Positions 8,474-19,100 of a stretch of DNA of 36,901 nt are shown here, piece by piece; the stretch's first letter is position 1; the number at the start of each line of letters is the position of its first letter. The notes beneath the pieces are model-generated. The model did no database searches. It was not told the DNA's origin and was given only the letters and a program-made list of their open reading frames with translations. The DNA is taken from assembly GCA_947450675.1 (NCBI GenBank), contig CANFWI010000031.1:1-36901 (forward strand), read 5' to 3'. The stretch is from Comamonadaceae bacterium. Lineage in GTDB: Bacteria; Pseudomonadota; Gammaproteobacteria; Burkholderiales; Burkholderiaceae_C. Made by a program: the position numbers and the translations under genes.

Positions 8474-9259
8474 ATGATGCCCGCGCTCGGCGAAATCAAA
8501 GCCATTGTGGCCGCGCTGCTGTTGCCGCCGGCCTCGCCCTTGTTGTTGGCTGTGGCCGGGCTGCTGTGCTGGCGTCTGAAACTTGGCCGGTGGCTGCTGG
8601 CTTCGGCTTTGCTGGCACTTTGGCTGCTCAGTTGCAACGCTGTGGCGGTCTGGCTGGCGCAGCGGGTGCTGCCGCAAGTCAGCGTGCTGGCGCCAGCACG
8701 GCAGGCCCAATTAGGGGCATCGGGTGTTCAGGCCATCGTCGTTCTGGGTGGCGGTATTCAAGCCGTTTCACCCGAGTACGGCCAAGCCCAACCCAACGCC
8801 TCAACCGCTGCGCGTCTGCGCTACGGGATTCAACTGGCCAAGCGTTCCGGCTTGCCGCTGGCTTTTGCCGGAGGCGTTGGCTGGAGCAACGCCGGTCAAG
8901 CCGTGGCCAGTGAAGCCAGCACCGCCCAATTTTTCGTGGCCGAGCACGGCGTGACCTTGCGCTGGATCGACAACCAATCCCGCGACACCGCCGAAAACGC
9001 CGCCCGCATGCATGACTTGCTGGCACCGGCCGGCATCCATCACATCGCCCTCGTCACCCACGCTTGGCACCTGCCGCGCAGCCAAGCCCTGTTTGAGACA
9101 GCCGGTTTCACCGTGCTGCCCGCACCCTTGGAATTTGTGCTGCCAAGTGAGCGCCCACTACTGGATTGGCTACCTTCAGCAAAAGGACTGACCGCCTCAC
9201 GTCACGTGCTGCGTGAATGGCTGGCTTTGCAGGTCTTGGCCAGCATTCCGTTGCGCTGA
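8474..9259 (+). CDS. DUF218 (YdcF/ElyC-like) membrane-anchored protein
   Basis: This 261-residue protein has two N-terminal transmembrane segments (about residues 12-32 and 38-55) followed by a DUF218 domain. The domain shows the [10 protein letters not shown] strand, the STAARLRYG helix, the SRDTAENA signature near residue 170 and [10 protein letters not shown] near residue 195, all hallmark features. ElyC and SanA relatives affect cell-envelope integrity and peptidoglycan or lipid-carrier metabolism; the exact reaction is not settled. It starts 24 bp after gcdH in the same direction, which is probably not functional coupling. Confidence 0.85.
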   Translation: MMPALGEIKAIVAALLLPPASPLLLAVAGLLCWRLKLGRWLLASALLALWLLSCNAVAVWLAQRVLPQVSVLAPARQAQLGASGVQAIVVLGGGIQAVSPEYGQAQPNASTAARLRYGIQLAKRSGLPLAFAGGVGWSNAGQAVASEASTAQFFVAEHGVTLRWIDNQSRDTAENAARMHDLLAPAGIHHIALVTHAWHLPRSQALFETAGFTVLPAPLEFVLPSERPLLDWLPSAKGLTASRHVLREWLALQVLASIPLR

Positions 9260-9334
9260 GCCACAAGCGCTGGCCTTGGCGTGCAAATCCATCGGTAAAA
9301 TGCAGTTTTTTCTCCACGCACGACGCCCAGCACC

Positions 9335-10024
9335 ATGAACTACGAACAAGCCCGCTTCAACATGATCGAGCAGCAAATCCGCCCTTGGGAAGTGCTGGAC
9401 AACCAGGTCCTTGCGTTGCTGGCCGTGGTCAAGCGTGAGGACTTCGTGCCACTGGCCCACAAGTCGCTGGCATTTGTCGACATGGAAATCCCGCTGCCAC
9501 CGCAGAGCAACCCCAGCCAGTGCATGTTGGCGCCCAAAATTGAAGCCCGTATTCTGCAAGACCTGAATGTGCAAAAGCACGAGAAAGTGCTGGAAATCGG
9601 CACCGGCTCAGGCTACATGGCCGCCCTGCTAGGGCACCGCGCGCAACAAGTCATCAGCCTTGAAATTGAGCCCACGCTGGCCCAAAGCGCCCGTGAGAAT
9701 TTGCAAAAAGCGGGCGTCTACAACGTCGAGGTCTTGCAGCTCGACGGCAGCGCCCTGCTGGCCCCCGGTGCCGCTGAAAAAGCCGGCGTGCAAGGTCCGT
9801 TTGACGCGATTGTATTGAGCGGTTCGGTGGCCGAAGTGCCTGCGGCTTTGCTGGCCTTGCTGAAAGTCGGCGGTCGACTGAGCGCCATCGTCGGCGAAGA
9901 ACCTGTGATGCGTGCCACCTTGGTGACGCGCACCGGCGAGCAAGCTTTTGGCACCACCGAAGCTTGGGACACCGTGGCCCCGCGCTTGCTGAATTTTCCT
10001 GAGCCATCGAAGTTCAGCTTCTGA
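9335..10024 (+). CDS. pcm: Protein-L-isoaspartate O-methyltransferase-like SAM methyltransferase
   Basis: This 229-residue cytoplasmic protein has the PIMT fold. The N-terminus is NMIEQQIRPWEV, motif I for SAM binding is VLEIGTGSGYMAALL at about residues 85-99, and the post-motif strand is VISLEIEPTLAQSA. The usual active-site region holds PPQSNPSQCMLAPKIEARIL. Classic PIMTs repair isoaspartyl residues. In this betaproteobacterial subgroup, found upstream of rhodanese, tolC and waaA genes, repair activity is assumed from family membership rather than shown. The rhodanese gene follows 20 bp later, suggesting co-transcription. Confidence 0.82.
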   Translation: MNYEQARFNMIEQQIRPWEVLDNQVLALLAVVKREDFVPLAHKSLAFVDMEIPLPPQSNPSQCMLAPKIEARILQDLNVQKHEKVLEIGTGSGYMAALLGHRAQQVISLEIEPTLAQSARENLQKAGVYNVEVLQLDGSALLAPGAAEKAGVQGPFDAIVLSGSVAEVPAALLALLKVGGRLSAIVGEEPVMRATLVTRTGEQAFGTTEAWDTVAPRLLNFPEPSKFSF

Positions 10025-10044
10025 ATCTTTCATTCAAGGCAAGC

Positions 10045-10398
10045 ATGATCCCGCAAGTTTCTCCAAGCCAATTTTCCAGCTGGGTAGGCAGCGTCGCTGC
10101 CACCGCCAGCACGCCCTTGACACCGGTGCTGCTCGACGTGCGCGAACCCTGGGAAGTGCAAACCGCCTGCGTCAGCGAAGACGGCTTCAAGCTGCTGACC
10201 ATTCCCATGCGTGACGTGCCGGCACGGCTGGCCGAGCTGAACCCAGACCAACCCGTCGCGTGTCTGTGCCACCACGGTATGCGCAGCCTGCAAGTCGCCA
10301 ACTTCCTGCTGCAAAACGGTTTCACCGAGGTCGTTAACCTGCAAGGCGGCATTGACGCGTGGTCACATGAAATCGACCCGTCTGTGCCTCGCTACTGA
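10045..10398 (+). CDS. Single-domain rhodanese-like sulfurtransferase
   Basis: This 117-residue protein is a stand-alone rhodanese domain. The DVREPWEVQTACV segment at residues 30-42 and the active-site loop CHHGMRS with its catalytic Cys (about residue 74) are seen, followed by VVNLQGGIDAW, a family-typical ending. Such proteins move sulfane sulfur between carriers; the physiological partner is unknown. It lies between the PIMT-like and TolC-like genes, all reading right, as in related genomes. Confidence 0.9.
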   Translation: MIPQVSPSQFSSWVGSVAATASTPLTPVLLDVREPWEVQTACVSEDGFKLLTIPMRDVPARLAELNPDQPVACLCHHGMRSLQVANFLLQNGFTEVVNLQGGIDAWSHEIDPSVPRY

Positions 10399-10447
10399 TC
10401 TTTATCTTGGCTATTTTGCCCACCGGCGTTCACTTTTCAGAACCATC

Positions 10448-11794
10448 ATGCGAACAACAAAAACACGCGTTCCTTCGTTGCTGTCCTTGGCTGTGGCCAG
10501 CCTCTGGGTCACTTGCTCACCCGTGGCGCAGGCGCAAAACTTGGTTGATTTGTACACGTCGGCACGCGCATTTGACGCGGGCTACTTGTCGGCACGCTTG
10601 CAGTACGACGCCAATTTGGCGCGTGCAGATCAAGCCAAAGCGAATATTTTGCCAACGGCTGGTTTGGCTGCTGGTGCAACGAGGACTGATCTGGCGATCA
10701 GCCCTGTGAGTCCTACACTGAACCGCGCATTCAACAATCAAACTGCCACCCTCAGCGCGTCCCAACCGCTCTACCGGCCCGGCAACTGGGCCGCCTACGA
10801 GCAAGGCAAAAAGCAGCTTGACCAAGCCCGCTCACAGCTCGACACCGCCGAGCAAGACCTGATAGTGCGCACCAGCCAAGCCTACTTTGACGTGCTGGCC
10901 TCGCAAGACAGCCTGACCTTTGTCAAAGCGCAAAAAGCCGCCGTGGCCGAGCAACTGGCCTCAGCCCAGCGCAACTTTGAAGTTGGCACCGCCACCATCA
11001 CGGATTCTCGCGAAGCACAAGCCCGCTACGACCTGGTGATTGCCCAGGAAATTGCCGCAGAGAACGATTTGCGCGTGAAAAAATTAGCGCTAGACCAACT
11101 GGTCGGCAAGGCCGACACACAACCACGTGGTTTGGCGGCGCCCTTGGTCTTGCCGACGGTCGTGCCCGTCGATGTCAACGCTTGGGTCTTGCAGTCTGAA
11201 ACCGTCCACCCCAACATCCGACTGGCGCAAAGCAACTTCGACATTGCCAAGCTTGAAGTCGACAAAGCCGAAGCTGGCCATAAACCCACGCTGGACTTGG
11301 TTGCCAGCTACGGCGGTAGCCGCAATCCTAGCGGGACTGTCACCAACTCCGCCACTACGCGCAGCACCAGCGCCATCATCGGCCTCAACTTCAACCTGCC
11401 ACTGTTCGCCGGCTACGCCACACAAAACCGCGTGCGTGAAACCCTGTCGCTCAGCGACAAGGCCCGCACCGACTTGGAAGGCGCACGCCGCACCGTCGCG
11501 CTGAGCACGCGCACCGCCTTTTTTGGTTTGCTTTCGGGCCAAGGCCAAGTCAAGGCGCTTGAAGCCGCCGAACTCTCCAGCCAAAGTGCGCTCGACGCCA
11601 ACAAACTCGGTTATCAGGTCGGCGTGCGTATCAACATCGACGTGTTGAATTCACAGAGCCAACTGTTCCAGACCAAGCGTGACTTGGCGCGCGCCCGTTA
11701 CGACGTGTTGGTCGGTGGCTTGCGGCTGCGTCAAGCCAATGGCACGCTGACGCCTGATGACCTGCAAACCATCAACGGATTGCTGGTCAAGTAA
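10448..11794 (+). CDS. tolC: TolC-family outer membrane efflux/type I secretion channel
   Basis: This 448-residue protein starts at the ATG at 10448, which gives a signal peptide (TTKTRVPSLLSLAVASL, cleavage near AQAQN). Longer readings upstream have none. The two repeated outer-membrane-efflux halves are visible, with a mature start NLVDLYTSARAFDAGYLSA and long amphipathic helices. The equatorial and strand segments have the family pattern TATLSASQPLYRPGNW, and the second half has IGLNFNLPLFAGYATQNRV. The channel would join an inner-membrane pump or type I exporter to the outside. No pump gene is adjacent, so its partner lies elsewhere; it might serve several systems. Confidence 0.92.
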   Translation: MRTTKTRVPSLLSLAVASLWVTCSPVAQAQNLVDLYTSARAFDAGYLSARLQYDANLARADQAKANILPTAGLAAGATRTDLAISPVSPTLNRAFNNQTATLSASQPLYRPGNWAAYEQGKKQLDQARSQLDTAEQDLIVRTSQAYFDVLASQDSLTFVKAQKAAVAEQLASAQRNFEVGTATITDSREAQARYDLVIAQEIAAENDLRVKKLALDQLVGKADTQPRGLAAPLVLPTVVPVDVNAWVLQSETVHPNIRLAQSNFDIAKLEVDKAEAGHKPTLDLVASYGGSRNPSGTVTNSATTRSTSAIIGLNFNLPLFAGYATQNRVRETLSLSDKARTDLEGARRTVALSTRTAFFGLLSGQGQVKALEAAELSSQSALDANKLGYQVGVRINIDVLNSQSQLFQTKRDLARARYDVLVGGLRLRQANGTLTPDDLQTINGLLVK

Positions 11795-11806
11795 AGCCGC
11801 ATCAAT

Positions 11807-13141
11807 TTAAGCCGGCGGCAGCCATTGCATCAGCGCTTGAGCGGTGCGCGTCGCCGCGCCGCCGTGACGCGCTGAAAACTGGTGCGCGGCAACCGCCGTA
11901 GCGTGCAACTCGTCCGGTGATCGCAACAGGTCTAAAGCCTTCTGCACACCTTGGGCCATGTCGGCAACGCGGTGAGCAGCGCCATCGGCGTCGGCCAAGG
12001 TAGCGGCCTCCGCAAAATTAAAGGTGTGCGGCCCCATCACCACCGGACAAGCGCAGGCCGCCGGCTCGATCAGGTTTTGCCCCCCCAGGGCTTCAAAGCT
12101 GCCGCCCAACAAAGCCACGTCACTGAGCGAGTAATACAACGCCATCTCGCCCAGCGTGTCACCCAGCCAAACATCGGCTTGCTGAGCGGCGGCACTCAGC
12201 GCTGGACCGTCTGGCCAACTGGAGCGACGCGACACACGCAGGCCTTGTTGTTCGATCAAACGCTGCACGGTGTCAAAACGCTGCGGATGCCGCGGCACGA
12301 TCAGCACGCGCAGGCGGGCCCCGAGACCTTTGACCGCAGAGCCCAGCACGCCCTGCGCCACCAGTTGCCGAATGAACTCGATCTCTTCACCCTCACGCGA
12401 ACTGGCCAGCATCAGCACAGACTGCTGAAGCTGCGCCCGCCATTGACGCGCCAAGGCCTGTTGGGCCGCATCGGGTCGTGCGTCAAATTTCAGGTTGCCC
12501 AAAACACCCGCCACGTTGGCATCGAGTTGCTGCAAACGCAGCGCATCCGCCTCGGTCTGCGCATACACAGCCGTCAGCGCACGGTAGGCCGGCCGCGCCA
12601 GCCAAGCCATGCGTTCAGCCCCGGCCAGCGACTTCGCTGACAAACGTGCATTGACCAACACCACGGGGACTTGCTTTGCCTGTGCGCTGGCCATGAGTTG
12701 AGGCCACACCTCGGTCTCCAACAAGACGCCCATGCGCGGTTTGAAATGCGTCAGAAAACGCTCAACCGCCACCCGGCTGTCCCAGGGTTGCCACACCTGC
12801 ACATCGCCCGGCCGCAGCAAGCTGGCGCCTTCGGCACGGCCGGTGGCCGTGCCGTGCGTCAACAGCACGCGCAAACCCGGACAGGCTTCACGCCAAGCGC
12901 GCAGCAAGATCGCGGCGGTGCGCGTCTCACCCAGCGACACCGCATGCACCCAGACCAGCTCACTGCGGGCTTCAGGCGGCTGCGGGTAGATGCCGAAGCG
13001 TTCAGGAATGGCCACGGCATAACCCGGCTCGGCCACCGCCCGCCGCGCCAGTTTGCGGCGCAGCAAGGGCGTTGCCGCCTGCATCAGCACGGCATACAGC
13101 TTGAGTGCGATGGACTCTGTCCTAGAACGGGCAGAACTCAT
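11807..13141 (-). CDS. waaA: 3-deoxy-D-manno-octulosonic acid (Kdo) transferase
   Basis: This roughly 444-residue GT-B glycosyltransferase (GT30) transfers Kdo from CMP-Kdo to lipid IVA at the inner face of the cytoplasmic membrane, an essential step in Gram-negative lipopolysaccharide core assembly. Features include an N-terminal hydrophobic helix, the WVHAVSLGET motif with the catalytic Glu near residue 60, LLETEVWP near residue 130, and C-terminal GGSFEALGGQNLIEPAACACPVV, the CMP-binding donor half. I chose the ATG at 13141; a TTG 15 nt upstream is an alternative. It is convergent with tolC (12-bp gap) and close to the phosphohexomutase gene, as in related genomes. Confidence 0.94.
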   Translation of the reverse strand: MSSARSRTESIALKLYAVLMQAATPLLRRKLARRAVAEPGYAVAIPERFGIYPQPPEARSELVWVHAVSLGETRTAAILLRAWREACPGLRVLLTHGTATGRAEGASLLRPGDVQVWQPWDSRVAVERFLTHFKPRMGVLLETEVWPQLMASAQAKQVPVVLVNARLSAKSLAGAERMAWLARPAYRALTAVYAQTEADALRLQQLDANVAGVLGNLKFDARPDAAQQALARQWRAQLQQSVLMLASSREGEEIEFIRQLVAQGVLGSAVKGLGARLRVLIVPRHPQRFDTVQRLIEQQGLRVSRRSSWPDGPALSAAAQQADVWLGDTLGEMALYYSLSDVALLGGSFEALGGQNLIEPAACACPVVMGPHTFNFAEAATLADADGAAHRVADMAQGVQKALDLLRSPDELHATAVAAHQFSARHGGAATRTAQALMQWLPPA

Positions 13142-13179
13142 GGGGCGTGCTGGCAACGCGGCCTCAGCTTGGCGGGGCT

Positions 13180-14565
13180 TCAGTGCGCCGCCTCGCCAAC
13201 GTGGGCATCCGGCTTGACGCTGTGCAGCAGCTGCAACATGTCTTTTTCAATGCGCTGCAAGGCTTCGGGCGTTTGCCCTTCAAAGCGCAGCACCAGCACC
13301 GGCGTGGTGTTGGACGCACGAATCAAACCAAAACCATCCGGCCAGTCGACGCGCACACCGTCGATGGTGGAGATGTTGGCGGGGGCGGCGAAACTCGCTT
13401 GCTGGATCAGCTTGTCCACCACGGCATGGGCTTCGCCCTCCGCGCACGTCACGTTCAACTCAGGCGTGCTGTGGCTGGTCGGCAAGGCATTAAGCACCGC
13501 GCTGGCATTCGCGCTGCGACTGACGATTTCGAGCAGGCGGCTACCCGCATACGTGCCATCGTCAAAGCCAAACCAGCGCTCTTTGAAAAAGATGTGACCG
13601 CTCATTTCGCCGCCGAGTGGGCTGTCGAGCTCTTTCATGCGCGCCTTGATCAGCGAGTGGCCAGTCTTGTAAATATGCGGCACGCCACCGGCCGCTTCGA
13701 TGGCCGGGGCCAGGCGCTGCGAACACTTGACGTCAAAAATAATGTTGCCACCGGGCACGCGCGACAACACATCTTGCGCAAACAAAATCATCTGACGATC
13801 GGGGTAAATATTTTGCCCGTCCTTGGTGACGATGCCGAGCCGATCACCGTCACCATCGAAAGCCAGACCCAATTCGGCATCGCTGTTTTGAAGCGCCGCG
13901 ATCAGGTCGCGCAGGTTTTCAGGTTTGCTCGGATCGGGGTGGTGATTCGGGAAATTACCGTCCACTTCGCTGAAGAGTTCTATCACCTCGCAACCCAGCG
14001 CCCGAAAAATACCCGGCGCTGAAGCACCAGCGATGCCGTTGCCAGAATCGACGACGATCTTCATCGGTCGCGTCAAACGAATGTCGGACACGATGCGTTC
14101 AATGTAGGCCGGCAGCACATCCACGTGGCGAATACCGCCAGCCGTACCCTTCAACTGCCAACTCTCGGCTTCCATGATGCGGCGCAAGGCCTGGATGTCT
14201 TCACCATAAATCGCCCGACCCGCCATCACCATTTTGAAGCCGTTGTAGTCCTTCGGGTTGTGGCTGCCAGTGACCTGAATGCCACTGTTGCACAAGGTGT
14301 TGGCCGCAAAATAAAGCATCGGCGTGGTCACCGCGCCAACGTCAATCACCTCCACACCCACCGCCCGCAAACCGCGCATCAAAGCGGCGCTCAGAGACGG
14401 GCCGCTGAGCCGACCGTCGCGGCCGACCGCCACCGTGCGTTCACCTTCAGCCAAGGCGACGGTACCAAAGGCTTTGCCCAACGCCTCCGCAACGGCTTCA
14501 TGAATCGTGGAGGGCACCACGCCACGGATGTCATACGCTTTGAAAATCGAGGGAGTTACATGCAT
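13180..14565 (-). CDS. Phosphomannomutase/phosphoglucomutase
   Basis: This 461-residue alpha-D-phosphohexomutase interconverts mannose-6-P/mannose-1-P and glucose-6-P/glucose-1-P for surface polysaccharide and LPS precursors. All four signature loops are present: phosphoserine loop TGSHNP near residue 100, metal loop FDGDGDR near residue 230, sugar loop GEMSGH near residue 310, and the phosphate-binding RASNTTP near residue 410. This is the AlgC-like bifunctional type. I used the ATG at 14565, which is preceded by AAGGA about 10 nt upstream and begins HVTPSIFKAYDIRG; the longer upstream reading adds a non-family extension. The next gene in the same direction is waaA (38-bp gap), which fits a shared LPS role. 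Confidence 0.94.
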   Translation of the reverse strand: MHVTPSIFKAYDIRGVVPSTIHEAVAEALGKAFGTVALAEGERTVAVGRDGRLSGPSLSAALMRGLRAVGVEVIDVGAVTTPMLYFAANTLCNSGIQVTGSHNPKDYNGFKMVMAGRAIYGEDIQALRRIMEAESWQLKGTAGGIRHVDVLPAYIERIVSDIRLTRPMKIVVDSGNGIAGASAPGIFRALGCEVIELFSEVDGNFPNHHPDPSKPENLRDLIAALQNSDAELGLAFDGDGDRLGIVTKDGQNIYPDRQMILFAQDVLSRVPGGNIIFDVKCSQRLAPAIEAAGGVPHIYKTGHSLIKARMKELDSPLGGEMSGHIFFKERWFGFDDGTYAGSRLLEIVSRSANASAVLNALPTSHSTPELNVTCAEGEAHAVVDKLIQQASFAAPANISTIDGVRVDWPDGFGLIRASNTTPVLVLRFEGQTPEALQRIEKDMLQLLHSVKPDAHVGEAAH

Positions 14566-14754
14566 GAAAGAGTGTTCCTTGATGACGACAACAAGATGTC
14601 GTCTTGCGAATGATTGTAGGCCGCACCGCCTACAAACACAGCCAGACAATACGCCGCGCCAGGGTCAGCTCGAACCAGCCTCGGGCGTATCATGAGACTC
14701 TTCTTTCATGGGTTGCACCGCGGCGCGAAATGAACAAATGGCTGAGTATCTGAC

Positions 14755-15276
14755 ATGAATTTCAACGCATCCATGGTGCAGACCCGCTGCCCAAGCCCTT
14801 GGGGCGACTTAACGTTGGCGGCCAGCCCCCACGGGCTGGCGGGTGCATGGTTTAACGACCAGCGTCATCTGCCGCCGGCACTGGCAGCTCAGCTGGCAGG
14901 ACAAAAAACAATCTGGCCTGAAGAATCCACCAACCCGATCTTGCAAGAAGCCGTCAAGCAGTTGAGGGCTTACTTTGCTGGACATCAAACTGGCTTCGAC
15001 CTGCCGCTGGACTTGAGTGCTGGCAGCCCCTTTCAGCAAGCCGTGTGGCGGGCGCTGTTGGAGATTCCGCACGGCAGCACCACCAGCTACGGGGCCTTGA
15101 GCGCCAGCATGGGACGGCCCAGCGCGGTGCGCGCTGTGGGCGGTGCGATCGGGCGCAACCCCATCACCATCGTCGTGCCCTGCCACCGCGTCATCGGCAG
15201 CACCGGCTCACTCACCGGCTATGCCGGCGGCTTAGACCGCAAGATCGCATTGCTGCAACTGGAAGACGCGCTTTGA
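14755..15276 (+). CDS. ogt: Methylated-DNA--[protein]-cysteine S-methyltransferase
   Basis: This 173-residue suicide DNA-repair protein takes the methyl group from O6-methylguanine onto its own Cys. The active-site motif VVPCHRVIGS lies near residues 140-149, preceded by the arginine-finger helix (GRPSAVRAVGGAIGRNP) and followed by LTGYAGGLDRKIALL. Length and single-domain form fit Ogt rather than the two-domain Ada. The start of the EamA exporter overlaps its stop (TTGA), so the two genes are probably translationally coupled. Its own transcription starts in the 189-bp divergent gap shared with the phosphohexomutase gene. Confidence 0.94.
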   Translation: MNFNASMVQTRCPSPWGDLTLAASPHGLAGAWFNDQRHLPPALAAQLAGQKTIWPEESTNPILQEAVKQLRAYFAGHQTGFDLPLDLSAGSPFQQAVWRALLEIPHGSTTSYGALSASMGRPSAVRAVGGAIGRNPITIVVPCHRVIGSTGSLTGYAGGLDRKIALLQLEDAL

Positions 15277-16184
15277 ACACGTCAGTCCCTGGCAAACCCT
15301 GGCTGGCTGACCTCATCCTGCTGGGAGCTGTTTGGGGAGGATCGTTTTTACTCATGCGCATCAGCGTCGTCGAGTTTGGACCCTTTGCCACGGCTGGCGT
15401 GCGAGTCGCCATTGCGGCCTTATTTTTACTGCCCATCCTGTTCTACAAAGGTCTAGGCGCTGAATTACAACGGCACTGGAAACGTGTCTTTTTTGTGGGC
15501 CTGCTGAACTCTGGCATTCCGTTCACCTGTTATGCCTTTGCCCAACTCTCTATCACCACGGGCTTGTCTTCGTTACTCAATGCCACCGTGCCGCTGTTCG
15601 GCGCCATCGTCGCCTGGATATGGCTGCACGACAAACCAACGCGCTCGCGCATAGCGGGTCTGTTGATCGGCTTCGCAGGCGTGGCCATGCTGGCATGGAA
15701 CCCAGCCGGCTTCCAACCAGACGCCTCTGGCCTGGCGCCGGTTTGGGCGATGCTGGCCTGCCTGCTCGGCTGTATTTGTTACGCGGTATCCGCCAGCTAC
15801 ACCCAACGATTTTTGTCAAAGGTGCCACCGTTGGTGATCGCCACCGGGAGCCAACTTGGCGCGACGCTAGGCCTTGCCCTGCCGGCGCTCTGGTTTCGGC
15901 CAACGCAGATGCCAAGCCAGAGCGCTTGGCTGGCGCTGCTGGTGGTTGGCGTTGTCTCAACAGGGATTGCTTACATTCTGTTTTTCCGCCTGATCGCCAA
16001 CGGCGGTCCAGCGCGGGCGCTGTCCGCGACTTACGTGGTGCCAGTATTTGCTGTCCTGTATGGCCTCATCTTTCTGGGTGAACAGGTCACCGCCTGGATG
16101 CTGATGTGTGGCGCCGTGATCGTGGCCGGCACGGCGCTGTCCACCGGCCTGCTCAAATTCAAGCGACGACGTTCTTCCCCCTGA
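15273..16184 (+). CDS. EamA-family (DMT superfamily) inner membrane transporter
   Basis: The protein has about 303 residues if read from the TTG at 15273, which overlaps the ogt stop codon by three bases. Longer readings overlap the ogt gene extensively. Two EamA repeats of about five transmembrane helices each are visible, with the pattern LLGAVWGGSFLLMRI at the N-terminus and FLGEQVTAWMLMCGAVIVAG near the end. Family members export amino acids or metabolites, or take up nucleotide sugars; substrate is unpredictable. Its 3' end overlaps the convergent PKS gene by 26 bp, so the two mRNAs are complementary at their ends. This nearness to the biosynthetic operon makes product export conceivable, but ogt is the likelier operon partner. 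Confidence 0.85.
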   Translation: MNTSVPGKPWLADLILLGAVWGGSFLLMRISVVEFGPFATAGVRVAIAALFLLPILFYKGLGAELQRHWKRVFFVGLLNSGIPFTCYAFAQLSITTGLSSLLNATVPLFGAIVAWIWLHDKPTRSRIAGLLIGFAGVAMLAWNPAGFQPDASGLAPVWAMLACLLGCICYAVSASYTQRFLSKVPPLVIATGSQLGATLGLALPALWFRPTQMPSQSAWLALLVVGVVSTGIAYILFFRLIANGGPARALSATYVVPVFAVLYGLIFLGEQVTAWMLMCGAVIVAGTALSTGLLKFKRRRSSP

Positions 16185-19100
16185 AAAAACCGCTATCGGC
16201 TGGTGCGTCGAGTCCGCATGGCAACTCAGTGGGCGTATCAGCCCTCGCAAGTTCTTGCTGCAATCCTTCAGCCAGTTGCGATAGACCCGGCTCCGACAAC
16301 ATCGACACATGTGAACCGGCAATCTCAATCACGCGAATGTCGCCCCGCAGATGCGCTTGCCAACCCAGTTGTGGCCCCGCATTCAAATACGGTGTGTAGC
16401 CCTGTTGCGCCCGAAACAAGGCCATCGGCCCGTCATAGACCGGCGTTTGGTAGCGCTCCTGTGCCGTCACAAAATGACTGAACAAACGAGCTGACGCCAA
16501 CTCCGGCGGCAATGCCTCGCCCGTTGGCAAAGGTTGCATCGCCAGCCTGTGGTTGATTTTTTCCTGCTGCGTCGTGCGCCGACGTGCTGGCCATTCCATC
16601 GCGAACTTCAAGGACCAGTGGCGCATCAGCCAAATTTTCTTCAAAGGTGAAATCCTCACCTGTGCGGCAGCCGGAGACAAGGTGTCCAGCATCGCCAGCA
16701 GCACCACTTCAGCGCCAGCCTGTTTCAGCTGCTGTGCCATTTCAAGCGCAATCACGCCACCACCTGAATAACCCGCCAGCCGGTAAGGCCCGACCGGGTC
16801 GACCGTGCGAACCGCCGCCACATATTGCGCGGCCATGGCCTCAATGGTGGGCAACAAAGGCAATCGGCCGTCCACCCCTTGGGCCTGCAAGCCATAAAAG
16901 GGCTGGTCTGCGCCTAGCCGGTCAGCGATCACTTTGAAGTTCAGCACATTGCCAGCCGCGCCATGCACACAAAATAGCGGCTTCACGCCGGCCCGTCCGC
17001 GGTTGATTTCAACCAACGCAGACCAGCCGTCCTCGGCCCATGCATCGGGCTCACCGACGCCCTCGTTTTCAACAGCCGTTGGCGCGACTTGAGGCACCCG
17101 CGTTGTCGCCTTGGCCGCAGCCCGGCTGCGCGTTTGTTCAACCCATGCCGACAGCGCGCCCAAGGTGGGCGCTTTGAAAAGGGTGGCGAGTGGCAAGTCA
17201 ACGCCGAACTCTTTGCGAATGCGTGCGAACAAGCGCACCGCTGCCAGCGAGTGACCCCCGAGCGCAAAAAAGTCATCCTGCAGATCGATCTCATGCGTCC
17301 CCAACAGTTCGCGCCACATGGCCGCGATAGCGCGCTCCATTGGACTCAAACGGCCATCCCCAGCCGCTGTTGATGCCATGGCATCACTCGCCGCCACGCG
17401 CGGCGAAACCGGCTGCAAGACACGCCGTAACGCCGGCAGCGCCATGGACGAAACCGTGAGGTCGCTGGCATCCGTGGCAAAAATCCGCTCAAACAGGGCT
17501 GGCGCGTCGTCACCGCGAATACCGCAAGCCAACATCGACGCCACCAGCGTCGGCGCTTTGGCAGCCGGTGCTGGAGCGACGTGCGTCATCGCCTCGGCAG
17601 ACACACCCCGCAGACAAAAACCTTCCAACGTGGCCAATGGCGATCCGTCCGTGGCGTGCAAACTCACGTCGAAATTGAGCAAGCTGTCTTGCAGTGGCCC
17701 ACTCAGTTCAACCCGGCTGACGCATTGGCCTGGCAACGCAGCCACCAGCCGAACTCGCTCAATCGACAGCGGCACAAACAACAGCGCTTGCCGCGTCTGT
17801 GCGCTCAGCAAATGGAGCCCAAAGGTGGCCGCCATGTCGAGCATCGCCGGATGGCAGACATAGACGCTGAGGTCCGGTGCAAAGCGCGCAGCCAGTTCGA
17901 TCTCGGCGGTGCCGCCCTGTCCATTCAATTGCATGCGCGCGATGTTCTGCCAGCGCGGGCCAAAACTGATGGCGCCCGCCTGCGGCACTTGGCCCGCCAC
18001 CCAAGTACCCGGCCGCAAGCCCATGGCAGGCAGCGGTGAGGCAACCGGCAGTGCGTCGTCAAACAGGCTGACGCCCGCACGCGCATGTTCTTGCCAAGGC
18101 GCATCTGGCTGCGCTCGGCTAGAGACCCGAAAGTCATAGCCGGCGTCGTTCGTCGACGGGTTGTTGGTCAGCAGCTCGATGCGTACCTCGCGCGGCACCT
18201 TGTCATCAAAGACCATGGCTTCACCAAATGACAATGCCCGCAATTCAATGCCGCGGCCTGGGTGCAACTGCTGCAAGGCGGCACGGGCGATTTCGATGTA
18301 CGCGGTGCCGACCAACACCGGCCGTCCGGCCACCGTGTGCTCGCTCAGCACCCACAAGGTGGCCGGCGTGTAAACGGCTTCAAAACGCACGCCTTCGGCC
18401 GAGTCATGCCGAACTCCGAGCAAGGGATGAACGTTCGCAGCACGGCTGCTAGCGTGCGGCAACGACCGCTCTTCACCGCCATAAGCCCGTTGCGCCATGC
18501 CGCGGTCGCCCCAGATTCCCCAGTGAATGCACAAGCCGTCTGGGCGCGACGCTGCCAACGAATCCACAAAGGCATTCGCCGCCACATAGTCGACTTGCCC
18601 GGCACCACCCAAGAACACACTGGTCGACGAAAACACCGCCCAAAAATCCAGCGAGCCGGGTGGCAGCAGTGCATGCAAGACCTGCGCACCTGCGGCTTTA
18701 GCCCCCAGCACACGCTGAATGCTGTCTGCATTTTTGCCGTGAATAGAGCCGTCTTCCAGCACACCCGCCGCATGAAAAACACCATGCAAGGCACCGAAGT
18801 GAGCGCGGCATTCAGCGACAACGCGGGCCATGGCGACAGGGTCCTGCACATCGGCACTCATCGTGAGGACTTCAGCCCCAGCGGCCTCTAAGGCCAACAC
18901 GCGTTGCAACAGCTGGGTTTCTTGCTTATCAACTGTGCCGTCGTCGCTGGCCACGTGACGTGGCCACTCCGCGCGCACAGGCAAAGCGCGCCGACTCACC
19001 AACACCAGCCTCGCCTGTTGGGTGCGCGCCAAATACTCAGCCAACTCCAACGCAATCGCCCCGAGCCCTCCGGTGAGGAGATAAACACCGCGGTAGCGCA

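Noticed and set aside
12671..14022. Long plus-strand open frames opposite waaA and the phosphohexomutase gene
   Set aside because: They are antisense frames typical of high-GC coding DNA, with compositions rich in Arg, His and Gln and no domains.
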